Notes: a model not told the origin generated them from the sequence alone. Positions 16,721 to 25,883 are shown, counted from the stretch's first letter. The stretch: 64,000 nucleotides of DNA from Paractinoplanes bogorensis (GCF_018829635.1 NZ_JAHKKG010000013.1:186001-250000), one strand, 5' to 3'. Translations and numbers: made by a program.

Positions 16721-18214
16721 ATGGGCGACTCGGCACAGGGCGGCACGCGCGGCGTGCTGTCGTTGCTGCGTCGCGACCGTTACCTGCTGGGCTCGCTCGG
16801 CTGGACCGCACTGGTGTTCGTGCTGTTCGCGGTGTTCGCGGGGCACACGGTGTGGCAGGTGCGGGTGTTCTGGATGTTCCAGCCGGCGCTCGACCTCATG
16901 CTCGCGCTGTGCTCCTGGCGGGTGGCGGAACTGGCGGCCGGGGCGATCCGGCGGTTCTGGCGGGTTTTGACCGCGGTCGGTGTGCTGTTCCTGATCGGAG
17001 ACAGCACGCAGGCGGTGTCGACGTTCCTGCCCGGAGAGTGGTCGACGACCGGCGGCACGGTGCAGACGGTCTGTCTCGGGCTCGGGCTGACCTCGGTGCT
17101 GGTCGCGATGCTGGCCCACCCGCATCCGAACCGGTCGGGCCGCGACCGTCTCGGGTTCTGGCTCGACTCGACCACCGTGTTCGTGGCCGGCGGTGTGGTC
17201 GCGTGGTGCGTACTGGCGACGCCCGGCGGCAACACGGCGACCGAGATGCTCACCGTGCTCGCCGCGACCGGCGTGACGATCACGGCGTCGTTCGCGTCGG
17301 TCCGGATGATCCTGAGCGGGAACGCGCCGATGCACAAGCTGGCCGCCATCCCGATGATCTGTGCGGCCGCCGTGATGAGCGTCGTCATGTTCCTGCCGCC
17401 GTCGTCGACCCCGGCCCTGTTCGTCGGTTTCCTGCCCAGTCTGCTCATCAGCGTCGGTCCCCGCATCCAGCAGATCCTGGCCAGCGGCGGCCGGTCCGCG
17501 TTCGGCGAGCGTCGCCGTAAGCCCTATAGCCTTCTCCCGTACGGGGCCATGGTCGTCGCTTTCGGCGTGCTCGCCTTCACCTTGCCGGGTGGCGTCAACG
17601 CCCGCCTGTGGGGCGTGGTCGTGGGGCTGGCGCTGATCTGCGGGCTGGTCGCCTGGCGTCAGCTGGTGGCGTTCCACGACAACCAGGCGCTGATCGCCCG
17701 CCTGCGCGAGCACGAGGGCCGGCTGCGGCACCAGGCCCACTTCGACGGGCTGACCGGGCTGGCCAATCGCGGGCACTTCCATGACCAGGTCGAGCAGGCG
17801 CTGACCGGATCCCCGGCGTCGGTGTCGGTGCTGCTGGTCGACCTGGACGGGTTCAAGGCGGTCAACGACACGATGGGCCATGCGGCCGGCGACGCGCTGC
17901 TGATCGCGGTGGCCGACCGGCTGCGCGGCTCGCTGCGGACCGGTGACGTGCCGGCCCGGCTCGGTGGCGACGAGTTCGCGGTGCTGCTGACCGAGTGCAC
18001 GCCGGAGGAGGCCGAGCAGACCGCGGCCCGCATCCTGGAGGCGCTGAGCGCGGCCGGGGCGGCGGCGTCGATCGGCATCGCCGCCGCCGGCCCCGACACG
18101 GTGGTCAGTTCACTGCTGCGCGAGGCCGACGTCGCCATGTACGCGGCCAAGCGCCAGGGCAAGGGCACCTGGCTCCGGCATCACGCCGGCATGTTCGACA
18201 TGATGCCGGGCTGA
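16721..18214 (+). CDS. Membrane diguanylate cyclase (GGDEF)
   Basis: A 497-residue protein. ATG at 16721 is chosen; an in-frame GTG at 16703 would add six residues. Eight or nine N-terminal membrane helices lead to a GGDEF domain (DGFKAVNDTMGHAAGD, ARLGGDEFAVLL) with an intact RTGD inhibitory site exactly five residues before GGDEF, so product inhibition is expected. No EAL domain. The membrane part resembles that of the GGDEF protein at 59789-61261 (both contain SLLPYGA followed by AFG), so they are paralogues. The cue sensed is unknown. Confidence 0.93.
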   Translation: MGDSAQGGTRGVLSLLRRDRYLLGSLGWTALVFVLFAVFAGHTVWQVRVFWMFQPALDLMLALCSWRVAELAAGAIRRFWRVLTAVGVLFLIGDSTQAVSTFLPGEWSTTGGTVQTVCLGLGLTSVLVAMLAHPHPNRSGRDRLGFWLDSTTVFVAGGVVAWCVLATPGGNTATEMLTVLAATGVTITASFASVRMILSGNAPMHKLAAIPMICAAAVMSVVMFLPPSSTPALFVGFLPSLLISVGPRIQQILASGGRSAFGERRRKPYSLLPYGAMVVAFGVLAFTLPGGVNARLWGVVVGLALICGLVAWRQLVAFHDNQALIARLREHEGRLRHQAHFDGLTGLANRGHFHDQVEQALTGSPASVSVLLVDLDGFKAVNDTMGHAAGDALLIAVADRLRGSLRTGDVPARLGGDEFAVLLTECTPEEAEQTAARILEALSAAGAAASIGIAAAGPDTVVSSLLREADVAMYAAKRQGKGTWLRHHAGMFDMMPG

Positions 18215-18230
18215 CCGGGGCTGTCGCGGT

Positions 18231-18716
18231 TCAGCCGAGCCAGGTGTTGTCGTGGTCCAGATAGAACTGGTCGCGTTCCTCCGGCTCCATCTGCGCGACC
18301 CGCACCAGGCCCTCGAAGTAGCCCTCACGCGGCGCACCCGGCGAGAAGTGCAGCAGCATCGACGCCGGCGCACCTGACTCGTTCTTGAACGCGTGGATGC
18401 CGCCGATCGGCACATGCACGTAGTCGCCGGGCTCGGTGTCGATCCATTCCTTGCCCGTATAGATGCGCATGCTGCCGCTCAGGATGTAGAACGACTCGCT
18501 GATCGAGCGGTGGAAATGCGGGTCGGGGCCGGTGACGCCGGGCCCGCACTCCCAGCGGTAGAGCCCGAACAGCCCGCCCGTCGAGGCGCCGCTGGACAGG
18601 TAGTGCACGCGGGTGCCGTTGTTCGGATAGACCAGCTCGGGCTCGGTGGCCGCCGGTCGATAGGTGGCGCTGAACTCTCCGGTCTCCCCGTGGTACTGCG
18701 GTGGTGGATACGTCAT
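18231..18716 (-). CDS. Cupin-domain protein
   Basis: A 161-residue single cupin. Motif 1 includes PDPHFHRSISESFYILSGSMRI and motif 2 GDYVHVPIGGIHAFKNE, giving the His/Glu set (HFH, E, H) that binds a divalent metal. Such proteins may be dioxygenases, isomerases or binding proteins; no substrate is indicated. It converges with the GGDEF gene (16-base gap) and diverges from the MoxR operon. Confidence 0.9.
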   Translation of the reverse strand: MTYPPPQYHGETGEFSATYRPAATEPELVYPNNGTRVHYLSSGASTGGLFGLYRWECGPGVTGPDPHFHRSISESFYILSGSMRIYTGKEWIDTEPGDYVHVPIGGIHAFKNESGAPASMLLHFSPGAPREGYFEGLVRVAQMEPEERDQFYLDHDNTWLG

Positions 18717-18873
18717 GCCCCCATCCTGCCTGGATTTCGGAGCAGCCGCCGCCTCCCCCGCCCACCCAGGGACGTCCGGGAGGCTAGCGCCCGCGACCGG
18801 CGAAACAGTGGCTGTCCACAGGGTCCTTCGGTTTTCTTTCGGTTCGGCTTCGGCAGGCTTTCGGGGCCGATTG

Positions 18874-18886
18874 GTGTCATCGACAC
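18874..18886. promoter_or_regulatory. GTGTC-ATC-GACAC dyad touching the MoxR start codon
   Basis: A 13-base perfect dyad ends immediately before the ATG at 18887. No convincing Shine-Dalgarno sequence lies in the usual place, so the dyad occupies the initiation region. It could be an operator or a chance dyad. Confidence 0.35.
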
Positions 18887-19897
18887 ATGACAGAAGACGT
18901 TACGGACCGCCGGCTCGAACGGACCCTGTTCGAGGTCAAGAAGGTGATCGTCGGCCAGGACCGCCTGATCGAGCGGCTGATGACCTCGCTGCTGGCCGGC
19001 GGGCACTGCCTGCTCGAGGGCGTGCCCGGCGTGGCCAAGACCCTGGCCGCCGAGACCCTGGCCGTCGCGGTCGGCGGCACCTTCCACCGCATCCAGTTCA
19101 CGCCCGACCTGGTGCCCTCGGACATCCTCGGCACCCGGATCTACCGCGCGGGCAAGGAGAGCTTCGACGTCGAGCTCGGCCCGATCATGGCGCACATCGT
19201 GCTGGCCGACGAGATCAACCGGGCTCCGGCCAAGGTGCAGTCGGCGCTGCTCGAGGTGATGGCCGAGGGGCACGTGTCGATCGGCGGGAAGACCTATCCC
19301 GTACCGAAACCGTTCCTGGTCCTGGCCACCCAGAACCCGATCGAGAGCGAGGGCGTCTACCAGCTGCCCGAGGCTCAGCGCGACCGGTTCCTCATGCGGG
19401 TGGTCGTGGGCTACCCGACCGAGCAGGAGGAGCTCGGCATCCTCTACCGGATGGGCGGGGCGCGGCCGGTGGCCATGCCGGTGCTCGACCCGGTGACGCT
19501 GCACGAGATGCAGATCCGGGCCCGTGGGGTGTTCGTGCACCACGCGCTGGCCGAATATGTCGTACGCCTCGTCCTGGCCACCCGCGAGCCGGAGCGGTTC
19601 GGGCTGCCGGACGTCGCAGCCCAGCTCGCGTACGGGGCGTCGCCGCGGGCCACGCTCGGTCTGGTCGCCGCGGGACGGGCCCTGGCCCTGCTCCGGGGCC
19701 GCGACTACGTGCTGCCGGCCGACCTGCTCGAGATCGCCCCGGACGTGCTCGCGCACCGGCTGGTGCTCTCGTTCGACGCGGTCGCCGACGGGGTCGCGCC
19801 CGAGCAGATCGTGCGCCGGATCATCGACGCCGTCCCGCTGCCGATCATCGCGCCGCAGCAGGAGGACAGCGGCCCGGGCCTGGGGATGGCGGCGTGA
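18887..19897 (+). CDS. MoxR-family AAA+ ATPase
   Basis: A 336-residue MoxR ATPase. Walker A GVPGVAKTLAAE near residue 45, Walker B VLADEINRAP near 105, sensor-1 LATQNPIESEGVYQLPEAQRDRF near 145, and a C-terminal lid domain. MoxR proteins act as chaperones that insert metal ions or assemble VWA-containing complexes. Here the two next genes encode the usual partners (DUF58 and VWA), each overlapping by four bases, so this is a standard MoxR-DUF58-VWA module. No obvious Shine-Dalgarno precedes its ATG. Confidence 0.95.
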   Translation: MTEDVTDRRLERTLFEVKKVIVGQDRLIERLMTSLLAGGHCLLEGVPGVAKTLAAETLAVAVGGTFHRIQFTPDLVPSDILGTRIYRAGKESFDVELGPIMAHIVLADEINRAPAKVQSALLEVMAEGHVSIGGKTYPVPKPFLVLATQNPIESEGVYQLPEAQRDRFLMRVVVGYPTEQEELGILYRMGGARPVAMPVLDPVTLHEMQIRARGVFVHHALAEYVVRLVLATREPERFGLPDVAAQLAYGASPRATLGLVAAGRALALLRGRDYVLPADLLEIAPDVLAHRLVLSFDAVADGVAPEQIVRRIIDAVPLPIIAPQQEDSGPGLGMAA

Positions 19898-20844
19898 ACG
19901 AAGGTGACTTCGCGCCCGCACTCGTGCCGGAGCGCCGCCTCCGCCGGCTCGAACTGATGATCACGCGGCGGCTCGACGGGCTGCTGCACGGCTCGTACCT
20001 GGGACTGCTCCCCGGCATCGGCAGCGAACCCGCGGGCAGCAAGGAGTACCGCCCGGGCGAGGACGAGGTGCGCCGGATGGACTGGGCGGTCACCGCCCGC
20101 ACCACCGTGCCGCACGTCCGCACGGTCGACGCCGACCGCGAGCTCGCCACCCACGTGCTGGTCGACGCCAGCGCCAGCATGGACTTCGGCACCGCCGACC
20201 TGGAGAAGCGGGAACTGGCCCTGGCCGCGGTGGCCGCGGTCGGCTTCCTCACCCTCGGCAACGGCAACCGGCTCGGGGCTCATCTGATGACCGGTTCCGG
20301 CGTACGCCGTTATCCCGCTCGCGGTGGACGAACGGCCCTGCTGTCGCTGCTGCGGGCGATGATGCTCACGCCGCGCAACCAGGAACCCGTGCCACTGGGT
20401 GCGGGCATCGAGGCGCTGCACCGGCAGACCCCACGGACCGGCCTGGTCGTGGTGGTCTCCGACTTCCTGGACGGGCTCGACGACGACGGCCTCGGCCCGG
20501 CCGCCCCCGACTGGGAGCTGCCGCTGCGGCGGCTGGCCACCCGCCACCAGGTGCTCGCCGTGCAGGTGGGCGACCCGCGCGAACAGGAACTGCCCGACGT
20601 CGGCCTGCTCACCCTGGTCGACCCGGAGACCGGGCGCCGCCGCGAGGTGCCCACCGCCAGCCGCAAGCTGCGCGAACGCTACGCGGCGGCCGCGGCCCAG
20701 CAACAGGCCACCATCGCCGGGGCCGTCAAGCGGGCCGGTGCCGCTCACCTTCCCCTGAGGACCGACCGGGACTGGGTCGCCGACATCGTGCGGCACGTGC
20801 ACGCGCGGCGGCGCCTGTCCACCGCACGAAAGGCAAGATCATGA
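19894..20844 (+). CDS. DUF58-domain protein
   Basis: A 316-residue protein starting with GTG at 19894, overlapping the MoxR stop. The DUF58 signature lies near residues 45-75 (GSKEYRPGEDEVRRMDWAVTAR). A VWA-like fold follows, with a partial MIDAS motif in LVDASASMDFG. Usually a cytoplasmic adaptor of MoxR systems. It overlaps the next ATG by four bases (ATGA). No transmembrane helix is evident. Confidence 0.93.
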   Translation: MNEGDFAPALVPERRLRRLELMITRRLDGLLHGSYLGLLPGIGSEPAGSKEYRPGEDEVRRMDWAVTARTTVPHVRTVDADRELATHVLVDASASMDFGTADLEKRELALAAVAAVGFLTLGNGNRLGAHLMTGSGVRRYPARGGRTALLSLLRAMMLTPRNQEPVPLGAGIEALHRQTPRTGLVVVVSDFLDGLDDDGLGPAAPDWELPLRRLATRHQVLAVQVGDPREQELPDVGLLTLVDPETGRRREVPTASRKLRERYAAAAAQQQATIAGAVKRAGAAHLPLRTDRDWVADIVRHVHARRRLSTARKARS

Positions 20845-21791
20845 CCTGGCTCTCCCCGGAACGGCTCTGGCTGCTGCTGGGAGTCGTCGCACTGGCCGTG
20901 GCGTACGTGATCGCCCAGCGGCGCCGCAGCCGATACGCCGTCCGCTTCACCAACCTGAAACTGCTCGACCGGGTCGCGCCCAAACGCCCGGGCTGGCGGC
21001 GGCACCTGCCCGCGTCGCTGTTCCTGGCCATGCTCGGCCTGCTGGTCGTCGGGTTCGCCCAGCCCCAGGCCGAGGTGCAGGTGCCCCGGGAACGGGCCAC
21101 CGTGCTGGTCGCGGTCGACGTGTCCCGGTCGATGCTGGCCACCGACGTCGCGCCCAACCGGCTCGACGCGGCCAAGCAGGCCGCCCGCGGATTCGTCGAC
21201 GACCTGCCCGAACAGTTCCAGGTGGGCCTGGTCGGGTTCGCCGGGCAGGCCTCGGTGTTCGTGCCGCCGGGCACCGACCGCACCCAGCTCGGCGCGGGCA
21301 TCGACCGGCTCGCCGACGGCTCGGCCGGGCAGGCGGGCACCGCGATCGGGGACGCCATCGCGTCGGCCCTCGAGCAGGTCCGTTCGGTCGACGCGGGAGC
21401 TGCGGAAGACGTACCGCCGGCCCGGGTGATCGTGCTCTCCGACGGTGCCAACACGTCGGGTCAGGACCCGGCTGAGGCGGCGCGCATGGCCAGCGAGCTG
21501 GGCGTTCCGGTCGACACCATTTCCTTCGGTACGGCGTCGGGCACGATCGGCGACGGACAGCAGGTGCCGGTCGACGGCGAGACCCTGGAAGCCGTGGCGT
21601 CGGCGACCGGGGGGCGCTACTTCGAGGCGGCCAACACCGAGGAGCTGCAGAACGCGTACGCCGACATCGGCAGCTCGGTGGGCTATCAGACCGAGGTGCG
21701 GGACGTGTCGGCCCGGTTCATCGGGATCGGGCTCGGGCTGGCGCTGATCGCCGCCCTCGCCTCGATGTTCTGGTTCGCCCGTCTGCCCTGA
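20841..21791 (+). CDS. VWA-domain membrane protein (BatA-like)
   Basis: A 316-residue protein with an N-terminal helix (LWLLLGVVALAVAYVI), a second helix at about residues 55-75, and a von Willebrand A domain with an intact MIDAS motif DVSRSM (D-x-S-x-S) plus LSDGAN. A C-terminal helix (GLGLALIAALASMFWFARL) closes the protein. This is the BatA/YfbK-type layout, anchoring a metal-dependent binding domain at the membrane. Third gene of the MoxR unit; 45 bases separate it from the protease gene, so read-through is plausible. Confidence 0.94.
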   Translation: MTWLSPERLWLLLGVVALAVAYVIAQRRRSRYAVRFTNLKLLDRVAPKRPGWRRHLPASLFLAMLGLLVVGFAQPQAEVQVPRERATVLVAVDVSRSMLATDVAPNRLDAAKQAARGFVDDLPEQFQVGLVGFAGQASVFVPPGTDRTQLGAGIDRLADGSAGQAGTAIGDAIASALEQVRSVDAGAAEDVPPARVIVLSDGANTSGQDPAEAARMASELGVPVDTISFGTASGTIGDGQQVPVDGETLEAVASATGGRYFEAANTEELQNAYADIGSSVGYQTEVRDVSARFIGIGLGLALIAALASMFWFARLP

Positions 21792-21836
21792 CCTCGCCCT
21801 CATCGGCTTCCCCGACGCACTTGGGAAAGGATCGTC

Positions 21837-22694
21837 ATGTCTGGACTGGGATCGCCTCGCGGACCTGAGTTCCACTCGCCCGACTGGGCCACCGCACCGC
21901 AACCGGCCTCCGGGGTGGCGGCCCACGCCGCGACCCGCGGTAGGCGCCTGCCGGCGGCGGCCGTCGCGGCTCTCGCCGTGATCGGTCTGTCGGCCGGTGC
22001 GGGCGGGACGGCGGGTTACGTCGCGGGCCGCTCCTCCGATGAGCCCGTCGCCACCGCTGTTCCGCCGGCTCAGCCTGGTGTGCCGTCCGACCTGGTCGGC
22101 GCGGCCGCCACGGTTCTGCCGGGTGTCGTCTCGGTCCAGGTCCGTACGGGATCAGGGGGTGCCTCCGGCTCGGGCTTCGTCTTCGACGACCGGGGGCACA
22201 TCGTCACCAACAACCACGTCGTCGCGGCCGGCGGCGGCGGGGGATCGGTGTCGGTCGTCGGCCAGGACGGTCAGCGCCGCACCGCGGAGATCGTCGGCCG
22301 CGATCCGGGCAGCGACATCGCCGTCCTGTGGGTCACCCAGGGCAGCGCGCCCAGCCCGCTCGCCCTGGCCGATCCGAGCGCGACCCGGGTCGGCGAGCCG
22401 GTCCTGGCGGTCGGCTCCCCGCTCGGCCTCAGCGGCACGGTCACAGCCGGCATCGTCAGCGCGCTCGACCGCGAGGTGCGGCTCGGCGGCCAGACCCGGC
22501 AGACCGCCGTACAGACCGATGCCTCCATCAACCCCGGCAATTCGGGCGGACCGCTGGTCAACGCGCGCGGCGAGGTGATCGGGGTGAATACCGCCATCGC
22601 CACCATGGAGGGCGGCGGTTCGATCGGCATCGGGTTCGCGGTGCCGATCGAACGGGCCCGCCAGGTGGCCGATTCGCTGATCGCCCGGGGATAG
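21837..22694 (+). CDS. HtrA/DegP-like S1C serine protease lacking a PDZ domain
   Basis: A 285-residue membrane-anchored trypsin-like protease. A cytoplasmic N-terminus is followed by a helix at about 39-63, a Pro-rich linker, then the protease domain with triad His127 (TNNHVV), Asp160 (GSDIAVL) and Ser236 (GNSGGP). The chain ends directly after the protease domain, whereas typical HtrA/PepD proteins continue into one or two PDZ domains. It precedes an OmpR-type response regulator by 7 bases. In mycobacteria PepD sits next to MprAB, so an envelope-stress role is likely but inferred. Confidence 0.93.
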   Translation: MSGLGSPRGPEFHSPDWATAPQPASGVAAHAATRGRRLPAAAVAALAVIGLSAGAGGTAGYVAGRSSDEPVATAVPPAQPGVPSDLVGAAATVLPGVVSVQVRTGSGGASGSGFVFDDRGHIVTNNHVVAAGGGGGSVSVVGQDGQRRTAEIVGRDPGSDIAVLWVTQGSAPSPLALADPSATRVGEPVLAVGSPLGLSGTVTAGIVSALDREVRLGGQTRQTAVQTDASINPGNSGGPLVNARGEVIGVNTAIATMEGGGSIGIGFAVPIERARQVADSLIARG

Positions 22695-22701
22695 TTGTTC
22701 A

Positions 22702-23379
22702 ATGCGGTTGCTGGTGGTGGAGGACGAAGAAGATCTGGCGGAGGGCCTGCGCGTCGGGCTCGCCCGCAGTGGCTACGCGGTGGACGTCGCGCTCGACGTC
22801 GCCCAGGCCTATGACCGGCTGACCGTCAACGAATACGACCTGATGCTGCTCGACGTGAACCTGCCCGACGGCGACGGGTTCACCCTGTGCCGGTCGCTGC
22901 GCAGCGGCGAGACGCCGACGCCGGGCGGCAGCGAACCGCGGGTGCTCATGCTGACCGCCCGCGGCGGGCTCGACGACCGGGTGCGGGGCCTCGACGGCGG
23001 CGCCGACGACTACCTGGTCAAGCCCTTTCATTTGGCGGAGCTGCAGGCCCGCGTACGGGCGCTGCTGCGTCGTGACACGTCCGGCGGCTCGGCCCGGCTC
23101 ACCGTGGGGGACGTGGTGCTCGACTCGGCCCGCCACCAGGTGACCGTGGCCGGGCGGCCGCTGGCGCTCACGCCCAAGGAGTTCGGCGTCCTGGAATACC
23201 TGATGACCCGGCCCGGACATGTCGTCTCCAGCGAGGAACTGCTCGAGCACGTGTGGGACGCCAACGCCGATCCGTTCACCCAGACCGTACGGGTCACGGT
23301 CGGCACCCTGCGCCGCAAGCTCGGCGAAGGATCGATCGAGACCGTTGTCGGCCGGGGCTACCGGCTGCGGGAGGGATAG
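22702..23379 (+). CDS. OmpR/PhoB-type response regulator
   Basis: A 225-residue regulator. Receiver domain with acidic pair VVEDEEDL, phospho-acceptor Asp in LLDVNLPDGDG near residue 51, Thr in LTARGG and Lys in VKPFHL. A winged-helix domain follows from about 130 (LTPKEFGVLEYL, TVRVTVGTLRRKLG, GRGYRLRE). It follows the protease gene closely and precedes its cognate kinase by 5 bases. Targets are unknown; context suggests envelope stress. Confidence 0.95.
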   Translation: MRLLVVEDEEDLAEGLRVGLARSGYAVDVALDVAQAYDRLTVNEYDLMLLDVNLPDGDGFTLCRSLRSGETPTPGGSEPRVLMLTARGGLDDRVRGLDGGADDYLVKPFHLAELQARVRALLRRDTSGGSARLTVGDVVLDSARHQVTVAGRPLALTPKEFGVLEYLMTRPGHVVSSEELLEHVWDANADPFTQTVRVTVGTLRRKLGEGSIETVVGRGYRLREG

Positions 23380-23384
23380 TCGTC

Positions 23385-24581
23385 GTGAAACGCCCCGAGG
23401 TGTTCCGGTCGATCCGGTTCCGGCTCACCGTCATCTATTCGACGGTGCTGTTCGCCCTGGCCGGGGTCACGCTCGGGGTCATCTACATCCTGGTCGCCCA
23501 GACCACCGAGCCGCAGCAGGTCACCGCCCAGGTGGCCAAGATCTATCGGGACGGCCGGTTCCAGGGCACGGCCAACGTCGCCGAGGTCAGCCAGATCCAG
23601 GCGGCGGTCAACTACGGCACGCTCGAAGCCCTGCGCACCTACTCGCTGATCGCCCTCGGGGTGCTGTTCGTGGCCAGCCTCGGCATCGGCTGGGTGCTGT
23701 CCGGCCGGGCGCTGCGGCCGGTCGGCGCGATCACCCGGGCCGCGCGCGAGATCCAGGCGACCGACCTGTCCCGGCGGATCAAGCTCAACGGGCCGCCGGA
23801 CGAGCTGCGCGACCTGGCCGACACCATCGACTCGATGCTCGACCGGCTGGACCACGCGTTCCGGGCCCAGCGGCAGCTCATCGACGACGCCTCGCACGAG
23901 CTGCGCAGCCCGCTCGCCATCATCCGCACCAACCTGGACGCCTCGCTCAACGCCGAAGAGGCCACGCCCGAGGAACGCAGCCGGGCCGTGGCGGTGGTCG
24001 ACCGGGCCACCACCCGCATGTCGCGCCTGGTGGAAGACCTGCTGGCCACCGCCCGGCGGGACGCCGACGCGACCGTGGACGCGGACGTCGACCTGTCGGT
24101 GGTCGCGCGGGAGGCGGGGGAGGAGTCGTTCGTGACGCCCCGTGCGCTCACCCTGCGCTACGAGACGGCGGCCGGCCTGCACCTGATCGGCGACGCCGAC
24201 GCGCTGCGGCGAGCGGTCGGCAATCTGCTGTCCAACGCGCTGCGGCTGGCGCCTGCCGACTCGACGGTGACGGTGGCGACCGGGCAGGTCGGCTCGTGGT
24301 TGTGGCTGGCTGTGGCCGACGAAGGACCGGGCATCGCGCCGGACGACCTGGCCCGGGTGTTCGACCGGTTCTGGCGGGGCGAAAATGCCGAACCGCCGGG
24401 TGGCCGCCGCGAGCGTCGTACGGGACTCGGGCTGGCCATCGTGCGGCAGATCGTGGAGTCGCACGGGGGCCGGGTGGCCGCGTTCTCGGCGCCGGGCAAC
24501 GGGAGCACGTTCGTGCTGTGGTTGCCGTCGGCCGATCGTACGGACGCGGAACAGCCCCCGGCCGGCAGCCCCTGGCCCTGA
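23385..24581 (+). CDS. Sensor histidine kinase (HAMP, partner of the OmpR-type regulator)
   Basis: A 398-residue kinase. GTG at 23385 is used because the protein then opens with VKRPEVFRSIRFRLTVIYST leading straight into the first membrane helix. A short extracytoplasmic loop (about 35-85), second helix, HAMP, HisKA with DDASHELRSPLAIIR, and an ATPase domain (NLLSNALRLAP, DEGPGIAP, GLGLAIV) follow. Arrangement after the regulator gene is the usual RR-HK order. The extracellular sensor loop is small, suggesting membrane or periplasmic stress input. Confidence 0.95.
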   Translation: MKRPEVFRSIRFRLTVIYSTVLFALAGVTLGVIYILVAQTTEPQQVTAQVAKIYRDGRFQGTANVAEVSQIQAAVNYGTLEALRTYSLIALGVLFVASLGIGWVLSGRALRPVGAITRAAREIQATDLSRRIKLNGPPDELRDLADTIDSMLDRLDHAFRAQRQLIDDASHELRSPLAIIRTNLDASLNAEEATPEERSRAVAVVDRATTRMSRLVEDLLATARRDADATVDADVDLSVVAREAGEESFVTPRALTLRYETAAGLHLIGDADALRRAVGNLLSNALRLAPADSTVTVATGQVGSWLWLAVADEGPGIAPDDLARVFDRFWRGENAEPPGGRRERRTGLGLAIVRQIVESHGGRVAAFSAPGNGSTFVLWLPSADRTDAEQPPAGSPWP

Positions 24582-24632
24582 CCGGTGGTTCACGGGATCG
24601 ACGACCGGCCGTCCCCGGCGGATACTCGGGGC

Positions 24633-25088
24633 ATGATCACGCTCACCGGGCTCGACGAGCTCAAGACCCTGGCCGGCCGCGACCTCGGGCACAGCTCGTG
24701 GTTCGAGGTGACCCAGGACAGGGTGAACCAGTTCGCCCAGGCCACCGGCGACCACCAGTGGATCCACGTCGACGTCGAACGCGCCGCGAAGGGTCCGTTC
24801 GGTGCCCCCATCGCCCACGGCTACCTGACGTTGTCGCTGGTCATCCCGTTCTTCGCCGAGATGCTGCAGGTCGAGGGCGTCAAGATGGGCGTCAACTACG
24901 GGCTCGACAAGGTGCGCTTCCCGAGCCCGGTGCGGGTCGGCTCGCACATCCGGCTGGCCGCGGTCGGGGCCGAGGTGACCGAGGTGGCCTCGCGGTGCGT
25001 CCAGGTGGCGTACGACTTCACCGTGCAGATCGAGGGCGTGGACAAGCCCGCGTGCGTGGCCCGGCCTATCTACCGCTACTACGCGTAG
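24633..25088 (+). CDS. MaoC-like hydratase/dehydratase
   Basis: A 151-residue hot-dog-fold protein, start ATG 24633. The hydratase-2 motif appears as FAQATGDHQWIHVDVERA with catalytic Asp and His and then GAPIAHGYLTLSL. Size fits the short MaoC family acting on enoyl-CoA or enoyl-ACP. No other fatty-acid gene is near, so its pathway is open. The GTG at 24585 is rejected because it adds residues unlike the family. Confidence 0.93.
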   Translation: MITLTGLDELKTLAGRDLGHSSWFEVTQDRVNQFAQATGDHQWIHVDVERAAKGPFGAPIAHGYLTLSLVIPFFAEMLQVEGVKMGVNYGLDKVRFPSPVRVGSHIRLAAVGAEVTEVASRCVQVAYDFTVQIEGVDKPACVARPIYRYYA

Positions 25089-25105
25089 GCCGGGCCTTTC
25101 ACGAT

Positions 25106-25777
25106 TCAGCCCAGCTTCTCGATCACGGCGCGGCGGATCAGGAACTTGCCCGGCTCGCGCACGCCCTCGAAGGCGGCGTTGTTGAGCAGCACACAGCTGC
25201 CCGACGTGGTCTCCACCTTGACCGTGATGCTCTTGTTGTTGTCCAGGTTGGTGACCTTGAGGGTGGTGCCGATCGGGAAGGTGCCGCTCGACGCGAACGG
25301 GGCGCCGGCCTCGCCGGAGAGCGTCACGGTCGAGCCCTTGCAGACGACCTCGCCCTCGGTGCCCGGGCTGCCGGCGGGCGGGTTCGCGGCGGGCGGGTTG
25401 GCCGCCGGCGGCTTCGGGGCCGCCTGGTCGCCCCCGCCGGCCTGGTTGCCGCCAGGCTGGGCGGGGGCGGCGGCGCCCGGGACCTCGCCCGCGACGTTCG
25501 CGTTGCAACCGGCCACGACGCGGCGCTGGTTGATCAGGTCGACCACGGCCTGACGGTTGGCGATGCGGGCCTCGGACTGGGCGTCGGGTGCGGCCCGCTG
25601 GCCCGCGATGAACTGGAGGTTCTGCCGCAGGGCCTGGTCGAGGCCGTCGCAGTTCTCGCCCGCGCTGCTCACGCCCGTGCTGATGGCGTACGCGCCGCCC
25701 GCGAGAACCACCGCGGAGGCGCCCAGCACCACCTTGCGCATCGTCGAGGACATCCTGCGGCGCTGGTTCCGGTACAT
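25106..25777 (-). CDS. Secreted protein with Pro/Ala/Gly linker, unknown function
   Basis: A 223-residue exported protein starting at ATG 25777, preceded by GAAGGAGCC. A basic N-terminus (MYRNQRRRMSSTMRK) and hydrophobic helix form a signal peptide or anchor. Then come a small helical domain with two Cys, a low-complexity linker (GGNQAGGGDQAAPKPPAANP), and a C-terminal beta-type domain with two Cys (VVCKGSTVTLSGEAGAPFAS, GSCVLLNNAAFEG). No enzyme motif is visible. It diverges from the LPITG remnant across a short AT-rich patch. Confidence 0.82.
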   Translation of the reverse strand: MYRNQRRRMSSTMRKVVLGASAVVLAGGAYAISTGVSSAGENCDGLDQALRQNLQFIAGQRAAPDAQSEARIANRQAVVDLINQRRVVAGCNANVAGEVPGAAAPAQPGGNQAGGGDQAAPKPPAANPPAANPPAGSPGTEGEVVCKGSTVTLSGEAGAPFASSGTFPIGTTLKVTNLDNNKSITVKVETTSGSCVLLNNAAFEGVREPGKFLIRRAVIEKLG

Positions 25778-25857
25778 GCGTGGCTCCTTCGTAGTCGGCT
25801 GCTTCGCTGCTGCATCGACAACTACGGGGGCGCTCTTCCGCGCGGATGAACGCCGTA

Positions 25858-25874
25858 CCTTAAAGATCCTTAAA
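25858..25874. promoter_or_regulatory. Direct repeat CCTTAAA with 10-bp period
   Basis: CCTTAAA-GAT-CCTTAAA, two perfect heptamers one helical turn apart, in the AT-rich patch 81 bases upstream of the secreted-protein gene (minus strand). The layout resembles sites for winged-helix activators that bind tandem repeats. Which regulator uses it is unknown. Confidence 0.4.
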
Positions 25875-25883
25875 TGGTTCGGC

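Noticed and set aside
23219..25849. An 876-codon plus-strand frame
   Set aside because: Alternative frame over the sensor kinase and MaoC-like gene; composition is shadow-like.
25557..25883. Longer N-terminus for the LPITG frame
   Set aside because: This part is antisense to the secreted-protein gene at 25106-25777, has no signal peptide and no domain.
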